In this document: positions 58,085-64,000 of the stretch, one piece after another | How the letters are laid out: each line of letters begins with the position of its first letter | Numbering within the stretch: the stretch's first letter is position 1 | Source: Modestobacter italicus | Lineage (GTDB): Bacteria; Actinomycetota; Actinomycetes; Mycobacteriales; Geodermatophilaceae | Assembly (NCBI RefSeq): GCF_019799965.1 | Contig: NZ_JABGCJ010000001.1 | Location: 248,001 to 312,000 of the forward strand | Reading direction: 5' to 3' | DNA length: 64,000 nucleotides | Notes under the pieces: generated by a model | Database searches by the model: none | What the model was told of the DNA's origin: nothing | Seen by the model: the letters and a program-made list of their open reading frames with translations, nothing else | Program-made: the position numbers and the translations under genes

Positions 58085-58939
58085 ATGACGAACCCGGTGG
58101 TGGCGGTCCTGGGCACGGGCACGATGGGCGCCGGGATGGTGCGCTCCCTGCGCCGGGCGGGGATCCCGGTGCAGATGTGGAACCGCGACCCGGCCCGCGC
58201 GCAGGCGCTGACCGGCACCGGGGCGACGGCGGCCGGCTCCCCCGCCGAGGCGGTCGCCGGCGCCGACGTCGTCCTGACCATGCTCTTCGACGCCGACGCG
58301 GTGGTCGACGTGCTGCGGCAGGCGGCCCCACCGGCCGGGACGACGTGGCTGCAGTGCAGCACGGTGGGGGTCGAGGGCGCCGACCGGACCGCGGCGCTGG
58401 CCGACGAGCTCGGTCTGGTGCTCGTCGACTGCCCGGTGCTGGGCACCAGGCAGCCCGCCGAGCAGGGAGCCCTGGTGCTGCTCGCCTCCGGGCCCGAGCA
58501 CACCCGCCAGGGCCTGGCCCCGGTGCTCGACGCGCTGGGGTCCAGGACGCTGTGGGTGGGCGAGGCCGGCGCGGGCAGCCGGCTGAAGATGGCTTGCAAC
58601 GCCTGGCTGTTCATGGTCACCGCCGGGGCGGCGCAGTCGATCGCGCTGGCCCGTGGGCTCGGCGTCGACCCGGCGGACTTCCTGTCGGCCATCGCCGGCG
58701 GCCCGCTGGACACCCCCTACGCCCACGTCAAGGGCGCCCAGATGCTCAGCGGGGAGCACCCGGTCAGCTTCGGCCTGACCGGGGCAGCGAAGGACGCGCG
58801 GCTGATCCGGGCCGCCCTGCGGACCGCGGGGGTGTCCGACCGGCTGGACGCCGCGGTGCTCGCCACCATGGACGCCGCAGCGGCCGCCGTCGACGACCCG
58901 GCCGCGGTCGACGTCAGCGCGATCGTCGCCGGGCTCTGA
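58085..58939 (+). CDS. NAD(P)-dependent beta-hydroxyacid dehydrogenase family protein
   Basis: 284 residues. The Rossmann loop is VLGTGTMGAGMVRSLRRAG, the substrate-binding region QCSTVGVEGADRTAALADELG and VDCPVLGTRQPAEQG, and the catalytic lysine is in GSRLKMACNAW (GxxxKxxxN). It belongs with 3-hydroxyisobutyrate and tartronate semialdehyde reductases or imine reductases. The glycine-rich SGGP motif expected before VLGT is altered (VLGTRQP), so the true substrate may differ. Confidence 0.88.
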   Translation: MTNPVVAVLGTGTMGAGMVRSLRRAGIPVQMWNRDPARAQALTGTGATAAGSPAEAVAGADVVLTMLFDADAVVDVLRQAAPPAGTTWLQCSTVGVEGADRTAALADELGLVLVDCPVLGTRQPAEQGALVLLASGPEHTRQGLAPVLDALGSRTLWVGEAGAGSRLKMACNAWLFMVTAGAAQSIALARGLGVDPADFLSAIAGGPLDTPYAHVKGAQMLSGEHPVSFGLTGAAKDARLIRAALRTAGVSDRLDAAVLATMDAAAAAVDDPAAVDVSAIVAGL

Positions 58940-58954
58940 CGCCCCGGCCCGGCC

Positions 58955-59605
58955 TCAGGCCGCGTCGGACCCGGCGGCCGGGTCGCCGGAGACGTACTCC
59001 GCCGGGTCGCTGTCCACGGTGGCGCCGTCCGCCAGCCAGCGTGCGAACCCCGCCGGGTCCCGGCGCTCCAGCTCGTCGAGGGCCTCCTGGCGGCGGCGCA
59101 CCAGCTCCTGGCGGGCAGCCGGGTCCCAGGTGACCGGGAGGGCGGCCGAGCTGCGCACCCACTCCTGGCCGAGCGCCGGCACCGAGAGACGCCGTGCCCA
59201 GCCGCCGTCCGCCGCGTGCAGCGGCATCACCGGCGCCACCCCGGCACGCCGCGTCCCCCGGACCGACCGCAGCGCCCAGCGGGCCAGCAGCCCACCCAGG
59301 ACGCCGGCGACCAGCAGCAGGGTGACGGCGCCGCCGGCCACCACCACCGACCCGCTGAGCAGCAGCAGCGCCGCCACGGTGACCGCGGCGGTGTGCCAGG
59401 CGGCGTCCAGCGCCGCCTGACGGGACGGCGGGCCGTCGCCGTCGCGGGCGATCCCCGCGCCCAGGCAGCCGGCGACCACCGCCGCCAGCACGACGGCGAC
59501 GAGCCCGGACGGGCCGAGCGAGACGCCGCCGACCGCGGCGAGGACACCCCCGGTGAGGACCAGCAGTGCGAGCCCGGTCCGGGCGAGGAGCAGACGAGCG
59601 GGCAC
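58955..59605 (-). CDS. membrane protein of unknown function
   Basis: 216 residues from GTG 59605, decided by GGAGG six nt upstream (a longer frame to GTG 59692 lacks one). Four hydrophobic helices (about residues 5-25, 32-50, 68-86, 90-108) precede a soluble C-terminal part, LPVTWDPAARQELVRRRQEALDELERRDPAGFARWLADG (ends quoted only in part). No known domain. Its neighbours are the divergent UPF0014 permease and a convergent dehydrogenase. Confidence 0.7.
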   Translation of the reverse strand: MPARLLLARTGLALLVLTGGVLAAVGGVSLGPSGLVAVVLAAVVAGCLGAGIARDGDGPPSRQAALDAAWHTAAVTVAALLLLSGSVVVAGGAVTLLLVAGVLGGLLARWALRSVRGTRRAGVAPVMPLHAADGGWARRLSVPALGQEWVRSSAALPVTWDPAARQELVRRRQEALDELERRDPAGFARWLADGATVDSDPAEYVSGDPAAGSDAA

Positions 59606-59749
59606 CGGCGGCCTCCGGGGCGATGGGGCGGGATCGGGCGCGGCGAGCGCCGACCGAGCCGTCCCTTCCCCACCCGGTGCTTGATCACCCACCGTCCCGG
59701 CAGGCGGCCCGCCGCCGTCCCCCCGTGCCCCGGCGGGACGGCGGCCCGG

Positions 59750-59755
59750 CACGAT
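59750..59755 (+). promoter_or_regulatory. -10-like hexamer CACGAT
   Basis: CACGAT eight nt before GTG 59764. Confidence 0.35.
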
Positions 59756-59763
59756 GACCCGCC

Positions 59764-60528
59764 GTGGGCAGCTCCGTCGTCGACCTGGGACCGGGCCTCC
59801 TGGTCGCCCTCCTCGCACTGACCGCCCTCGCCGCCGCGGCCGGCGCGTGGTCGGGTCTGGGCCAGCACCGGCCGGTCGTGCTCGCCGCGGTCCGGGCCAC
59901 GGTCCAGCTGGCCGTGGTGTCCGCCGTCCTGGTGGTGGTGCTGCGGTCGCTGGTCCTGTCAGCGGCGTTCGTGCTGCTGATGCTCACCGTCGCCGCGGTC
60001 ACCGCCGCCGGCCGGGTCACCGGGCTCCCGCTGCGCGCCCCGGGGGCGCACCGCCGGGCCACCGCGACCGGGCTGGCGATCCTGGCCGGGTGCGCACCCG
60101 TGGTCGCCCTGGTGCTGCTCAGCGGGGCCGTCCCCCGGCACGGTGCCGCGGTCGTGCCGATCGCCGGGATCGTCATCGGCGGGGCGATGACGGCGACCTC
60201 CCTGGCCGGACGACGGCTGCGGGACGAGCTGACGCAGCGCCGTGGCGAGGTCGACGCGGCCCTGGCCCTGGGGTTCCTGGCCCGGGACGCCGTCCTCGAG
60301 GTGGCCCGTCCGGTGGCCGCCACCGCCCTGGTCCCCGCGCTGGACCAGACCCGCACGGTCGGCCTGGTCACCTTGCCGGGCGCCTTCGTCGGGGTGCTGC
60401 TCGGCGGGGGCAGCGCGCTCCAGGCCGGTGCCGCCCAGCTGCTGGTGCTGGTCGGCCTGCTCGCCGCCGAGGCGATCGCCGTGTGGGTGGTGACCGAGCA
60501 GGTGGCCCGCGGCACCCTGCACGACTGA
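59764..60528 (+). CDS. UPF0014 / FetB-type ABC permease
   Basis: 254 residues with six to seven helices. RATVQLAVVSAVL, PIAGIVIGGAMTATSLAGRRL, LALGFLARDAVLEVARP and TVGLVTLPGAFVGVLLGGGS are the family blocks; family members such as FetB export iron with an ATPase partner. The expected ATPase gene is not adjacent, so it must lie elsewhere or the protein differs in role. Confidence 0.87.
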   Translation: MGSSVVDLGPGLLVALLALTALAAAAGAWSGLGQHRPVVLAAVRATVQLAVVSAVLVVVLRSLVLSAAFVLLMLTVAAVTAAGRVTGLPLRAPGAHRRATATGLAILAGCAPVVALVLLSGAVPRHGAAVVPIAGIVIGGAMTATSLAGRRLRDELTQRRGEVDAALALGFLARDAVLEVARPVAATALVPALDQTRTVGLVTLPGAFVGVLLGGGSALQAGAAQLLVLVGLLAAEAIAVWVVTEQVARGTLHD

Positions 60529-60602
60529 CCGGGCGACACGTCCAGGGAACTCACAGCGCACCACCAGCCACGGACCAGTACCAGGACGCACAGTTGTCCC
60601 AT

Positions 60603-60625
60603 CACGGCAGGGAGGTCCTGCCGTG
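60603..60625 (+). promoter_or_regulatory. hairpin just upstream of the protease ribosome site
   Basis: CACGGCAGG (60603-60611) pairs with CCTGCCGTG (60617-60625) around GAGGT; the ribosome site GGGGAGGGA starts at the next base. It may set the mRNA 5' end or modulate initiation. Confidence 0.5.
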
Positions 60626-60640
60626 GGGAGGGACCAGATC

Positions 60641-62119
60641 GTGAGCGAGCAGAACCGCCCGGCCGACGAGACCGGACACGGCACCGACCGGAACGGCGAC
60701 GTCAGCTGGGCCGCGCAGCAGCCCACCGGTCCGGCGACCCCGCAGCAGTTCCCGGCGCCGGGCGCCCCCACCGACGGCCGGTCGGCGTTCGGGCCGCCGA
60801 CCGCCGGCCAGCCGACGCAGCAGTTCCCCCTGACCGGTCAGCCGACCGGGTCCGGCACCCAGCAGTTCCCCGCCCCGGCTCCCGCGCACCAGCCGTGGCC
60901 GCCGTTCGGCTGGGGCACCTCGGCCGGCCACACCGCCGTCGGCGGCGCCCCTGCGGGTGCGCTCGGCGCCGTGCCGCCGGCCTTCCAGGCGGCGCCCGCC
61001 CCCGCGGCCCCGGCCCGCGCCGGTCGCTGGCGGCTGGGCGTGGCCGGGCTGGTGGCCGGTGCGCTCATCGGTGGCGGTGCCGGCGCCGGCGTCGTCGCGC
61101 TGACCGACAGCGACACCGTCGCCACCGCCGGCGGCACGACCACCCAGCCGGTGGTGATCAAGGACGCCGAGACCGCCACCAGCACCACCGCGGCCGCCGC
61201 GGCGGCCGCACCCAGCGTGGTCACCCTCTACGTGAGCGCCGCCGCGGGTTCGGGGTCCGGGTCCGGGGTCGTCCTCACCGAGGACGGCTACGTGCTCACC
61301 AACAACCACGTGGTCAGCCTGGACAGCAGCACCAGCGACGTCGCCGTGCAGGTGCGCACCTCCGACGGGACGCTCTACGACGCGACCGTGGTCGGCACCG
61401 ACCCGTCCTCGGACCTGGCCGTGGTGAAGCTCGCCGACGCCAGCGGGCTGAGCCCGGCGACCTTCGCCGACTCCGACGCGGTCCAGGTGGGCGACCTCGC
61501 CGTCGCCATCGGCGCTCCGCTGGGGCTGTCGAACACCGTCACCGACGGGATCATCAGCGCGACCGACCGGGCGGTGCAGACCGGCTCGACCCAGGACGAC
61601 AGCACGGTGATCGACGCCCTGCAGACCGACGCGGCGATCAACCCGGGCAACTCCGGGGGCGCGCTGGTCAACGCCGAGGGCGAGGTGGTCGGGATCAACA
61701 CCGCGATCGCCTCGGTGGCCAGCACCGGCCTGCCCGGCCAGGAGTCGCAGAGCGGCAACATCGGCGTGGGCTTCGCGATCCCGTCCAACACCGCCCAGCG
61801 GATCGCCGAGCAGATCATCGACACCGGCAAGGCGTCCCACGCCCTGCTGGGCGTCACCGCCCGGACCGCGGCCGAGTCGGGCTCCGCGGTGGGCAGCGGC
61901 GCCGAACTGGTCTCCGTCCAGGACGGCTCCGCCGCCGCCGATGCCGGGCTGCGGGCCGGCGACGTGGTCACCGCGGTGGGCGACCGGCCGATCACCACCT
62001 CGACGGAGCTGACCGCCGCCATCCGCAGCGCCCAGCCCGGTGACACGGTCACGCTGACCGTCCGCCGCGGCCAGGACACCTCCGAGGTCGACGTCACCCT
62101 GGACGAGACCTCCGACTGA
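60641..62119 (+). CDS. HtrA/DegP-type membrane-anchored serine protease with PDZ domain
   Basis: 492 residues from GTG 60641, six nt after GGGGAGGGA. The cytoplasmic N-terminus (1-130) is Q/P-rich with three QQFP repeats; one helix (131-154) anchors it. The outside protease domain has the triad His223 in TNNHVV, Asp258 in SSDLAVVKL, Ser338 in NPGNSGGA. A PDZ domain (about 395-480, with DAGLRAGDVVTAVGDRPI) ends the chain. It degrades misfolded envelope proteins, as HtrA-like proteases do. A T-poor but strong terminator follows. Confidence 0.94.
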   Translation: MSEQNRPADETGHGTDRNGDVSWAAQQPTGPATPQQFPAPGAPTDGRSAFGPPTAGQPTQQFPLTGQPTGSGTQQFPAPAPAHQPWPPFGWGTSAGHTAVGGAPAGALGAVPPAFQAAPAPAAPARAGRWRLGVAGLVAGALIGGGAGAGVVALTDSDTVATAGGTTTQPVVIKDAETATSTTAAAAAAAPSVVTLYVSAAAGSGSGSGVVLTEDGYVLTNNHVVSLDSSTSDVAVQVRTSDGTLYDATVVGTDPSSDLAVVKLADASGLSPATFADSDAVQVGDLAVAIGAPLGLSNTVTDGIISATDRAVQTGSTQDDSTVIDALQTDAAINPGNSGGALVNAEGEVVGINTAIASVASTGLPGQESQSGNIGVGFAIPSNTAQRIAEQIIDTGKASHALLGVTARTAAESGSAVGSGAELVSVQDGSAAADAGLRAGDVVTAVGDRPITTSTELTAAIRSAQPGDTVTLTVRRGQDTSEVDVTLDETSD

Positions 62120-62123
62120 GGAA

Positions 62124-62152
62124 GGCCCCCTGCGCTCCCGTGCAGGGGGGCC
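62124..62152 (+). terminator. terminator of the HtrA-type gene
   Basis: GGCCCCCTGC pairs with GCAGGGGGGCC (one extra G) around GCTCCCGT; outer GAGG pairs with CCTC. Its left edge, stop codon plus GGAAGG, resembles the start of the gene-end repeat family. Confidence 0.7.
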
Positions 62153-62239
62153 ACCTCCTCCGACCGACGACCCCGGCGCCGACCCCCGCGGCCCGGGGTC
62201 GTCGCCCGTCCGGGCGCAGACCCACCCCGACCCGACGCC

Positions 62240-62245
62240 TACGCT
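62240..62245 (+). promoter_or_regulatory. -10 hexamer TACGCT
   Basis: TACGCT seven nt before GTG 62253. Confidence 0.6.
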
Positions 62246-62252
62246 CGGTCGG

Positions 62253-63533
62253 GTGCCCGGACCCGAGCTGACCGCACCGCTGGCCGAGTCGCTCGACGAC
62301 CCCCAGCGGGCCCGCGACCTGGCGAAGATGAAGCGGCTGGCCACCGGCCTGTTCGTGCTGGCCGCCGCGGTGTTCCTGGGCTGCGTGCTGCTGGGCGAGG
62401 AGACCGGCGCCTGGGTCGGCTACCTGCGGGCCACCGCCGAGGCGTCGATGGTCGGGGCGCTGGCCGACTGGTTCGCCGTCACCGCGCTCTTCCGCCACCC
62501 GATGCGGCTGCCGATCCCGCACACCGCGATCATCCCGCGGAAGAAGGACCAGATCGGCGCGAGCCTGGGCACCTTCGTCCAGGAGAACTTCCTGACCCGG
62601 GCGGTGGTCGACGAGCGGCTGGCCGCCGTCGACGTCCCGGGCCGGCTCGGCGCCTTCCTGGAGTCACCCGGGCGTGCCGAGCGGCTGGCCGGCGACGCCG
62701 GTGCCGCGCTCGGCGCGCTGACCGACCTGATCGAGGACGACGAGGTCCAGCCGGCCGTCGCCGCGCTGGTCGACCGCAAGCTCCGCGAGACCCCCGCCGC
62801 CCCCGCCGTGGCCCGGGGCATCGAGCTGGTCATCGAGGGCGACCGGCACCAGGAGGTGCTCTCCGCGGCACTGACCGGCCTGGCGACCTTCCTCGCCGAC
62901 AACCGCGTGGTCTTCCGGGCCCGGCTGGGCGACGCCTCGCCGGCCTGGGTGCCCGACTGGGTCGACGACCGCGTCTTCGACCGGGTGTTCGACCTGCTGC
63001 AGGGCTTCCTCGCCGAGGTGGGCGCAGACTCCCGCCACGAGCTGCGACGCAGCTACGACAAGCGACTGCGGGCCTACGTGCACGCGCTCCGCACCGACCC
63101 CGCGGCCGCGGCCCGGGTCGAGCGGTTCAAGGAGGAGCTGCTCGACCACCCGGCGGTGCGCACGTGGTCGGGGTCGCTGTGGGGCACCGCGAAGGACGCC
63201 GTCGTCACCGCCGCCGCCGACCCCGACTCCGAGCTGCGCACCCGGGTGGTGCGCCTGATCCGGCACGCGGCGCGACTGCTGCAGACCGACCCGACGATCC
63301 GTGAGCTGGTGCAGAGGCAGTCCCAGCGCGCCGCGGGCTACGCCGTCGAGCGCTTCGCCGGCGACGTCGCCGACCTGGTCGGCACCACCGTGGCCCGCTG
63401 GGACACCGAGGAGACCAGCCGCCGGATCGAGCTGCAGGTGGGGCGCGACCTGCAGTGGATCCGGGTCAACGGCACCGTCGTCGGTGGCCTGGCGGGCCTG
63501 GTGATCTACACGGTGGCGCAGCTGCTGTCCTGA
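62253..63533 (+). CDS. DUF445 membrane protein
   Basis: 426 residues. After KRLATGLFVLAAAVFLGCVLL (helix 1) comes the family signature GYLRATAEASMVGALADWFAVTALFRHPMRLPIPHTAIIPRKKDQIG (quoted by its parts: AEASMVGALADWFAVTALF and PIPHTAIIPRKKDQIG), then a long helical cytoplasmic stretch and a C-terminal helix VNGTVVGGLAGLVIYTVAQLL. Function unknown; YjiN-like proteins. Single gene with a leaderless start. Confidence 0.9.
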   Translation: MPGPELTAPLAESLDDPQRARDLAKMKRLATGLFVLAAAVFLGCVLLGEETGAWVGYLRATAEASMVGALADWFAVTALFRHPMRLPIPHTAIIPRKKDQIGASLGTFVQENFLTRAVVDERLAAVDVPGRLGAFLESPGRAERLAGDAGAALGALTDLIEDDEVQPAVAALVDRKLRETPAAPAVARGIELVIEGDRHQEVLSAALTGLATFLADNRVVFRARLGDASPAWVPDWVDDRVFDRVFDLLQGFLAEVGADSRHELRRSYDKRLRAYVHALRTDPAAAARVERFKEELLDHPAVRTWSGSLWGTAKDAVVTAAADPDSELRTRVVRLIRHAARLLQTDPTIRELVQRQSQRAAGYAVERFAGDVADLVGTTVARWDTEETSRRIELQVGRDLQWIRVNGTVVGGLAGLVIYTVAQLLS

Positions 63534-63679
63534 TCGGCAGGAGAACCGGTCACCGACCGCCCGGCTGCGTCCCGGCGGGAGGACGGCGCCGGCCGCCAGG
63601 CCGTGTCCCGGAGGAGTGGGCCCGGGGGTCCGTGACCGAGGGGACGAAGCGGCTCAGCTCAGGCCGGGAACGGCCACCT

Positions 63680-63694
63680 GGCCGCGTTGCGGCC
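63680..63694 (-). terminator. hairpin after the rRNA methyltransferase
   Basis: GGCCGC-gtt-GCGGCC, 24 nt past the stop on the minus strand. The rest of the 184-nt gap shows no gene. Confidence 0.45.
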
Positions 63695-63717
63695 CTGAGG
63701 GTCGCGATGTGCTCAGC

Positions 63718-64000
63718 TCACCGCCGGGCAGAGGCCGCGGCGAACAGCGCGATCCCGGCGGCCACGCTGACGTTGAGCGACTCGGTGTCCTTGGTGATCG
63801 GGATCGACAGCACCACGTCGCAGCGCTCCCGCACCAGCCGGGACAGCCCCGCGCCCTCGGCCCCGACGACCAGCGCGATCGGGTCGGCGAAGCCGTCGTA
63901 CTCGTGGATGCCCATCTCACCGTCGGCGGCCAGGCCCACGGTCTGCAGGCCGGCGTCCTGGTAGGAGGCGAGCGCGCGGGAGAGGTTGACCGCTCGGGCC
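63718..64000 (-). CDS. rlmB: SpoU/TrmH-family 23S rRNA 2'-O-methyltransferase, C-terminal part (cut by window end)
   Basis: The last 93 residues of a SPOUT-fold methyltransferase. Motif 2 IALVVGAEGAGLSRLVRERCD and motif 3 VVLSIPITKDTESLNVSVAAGIALF (each quoted within 25 residues of the stop region: VVGAEGAGLSRLV and SLNVSVAAGIALF) hold the trefoil-knot SAM site. The best match in the family is RlmB, which methylates G2251 of 23S rRNA; TrmH-like relatives cannot be excluded from the fragment. Upstream in many actinobacteria is cysS, here outside the window. Confidence 0.85.
   Translation of the reverse strand, partial: ARAVNLSRALASYQDAGLQTVGLAADGEMGIHEYDGFADPIALVVGAEGAGLSRLVRERCDVVLSIPITKDTESLNVSVAAGIALFAAASARR

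Overview
The window is very GC-rich, tightly packed chromosomal DNA from an actinobacterium. Several gene families argue for this: DUF3263 next to a LytR C-terminal protein, DUF2530, DUF3027, DUF2771-like, DUF5313, an XPB-type helicase with its helicase-associated partner, and a GGM-tailed GroEL under CIRCE control. The coding style (GTG starts, ATGA/GTGA overlaps, many leaderless genes) fits the Geodermatophilaceae and relatives. That family placement is my inference, not something a single marker proves. I see no insertion sequence, prophage, CRISPR array or island; this is core and semi-core chromosome.

Layout. 1-5.9 kb: two ABC export systems (ABC-2 type plus a TetR regulator; two ATPases plus one large FtsX-type permease). 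6-9.5 kb: a thioesterase-fold protein and a pair of CNNM/CorC-type CBS proteins behind a structured leader. 9.5-14.6 kb: RNA 2',3'-cyclic phosphodiesterase, MarR plus MFS efflux, AzgA purine permease, DUF2530. 14.6-21.6 kb: DUF3027, MFS, DUF2771-like lipoprotein, cold-shock protein, two DUF202 proteins, acyl-CoA synthetase. 21.6-31.6 kb: helicase-associated protein, cyclopropane-fatty-acyl synthase type methyltransferase, XPB helicase, aminotransferase, GNAT and a second DEAD/DEAH helicase. 31.8-36.8 kb: PspC protein, a 1005-residue LuxR-family ATPase regulator, a 41-residue protein, an MHS-family transporter. 36.9-43.7 kb: twin DUF7282-like lipoproteins, stand-alone glucose-6-phosphate dehydrogenase, scramblase-like protein, HD hydrolase, DUF4031, oxidoreductase, DUF72, VOC. 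43.8-48.8 kb: groEL, cold-shock gene, threonine synthase behind a SAM-I riboswitch, HAD phosphatase and a 58-residue membrane protein. 48.8-54.6 kb: a probable operon DUF3263 / LytR_C / secreted hydrolase fused to an ABC ATPase / ABC permease. 54.7-64 kb: RarD, DUF5313, dodecin, tRNA-Thr(UGU), oxidoreductases, UPF0014 permease, HtrA-type protease, DUF445 and the end of an RlmB-type rRNA methyltransferase.

Three things tie the window together. First, about two dozen genes have a -10-like hexamer (mostly TAnnnT or CAGACT) 6-9 nt before the start codon, the mark of leaderless transcription. Second, a 55-57 nt hairpin element is repeated at four gene 3' ends and shows compensatory changes in its stem. 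Third, non-canonical CTG starts overlapping the upstream TGA (CTGA) are needed to give full-length products for two genes. The most striking protein is the S15/CocE-type hydrolase - membrane helix - ABC ATPase fusion at 49.7-52.6 kb; the most striking regulatory element is the SAM-I riboswitch in front of threonine synthase.
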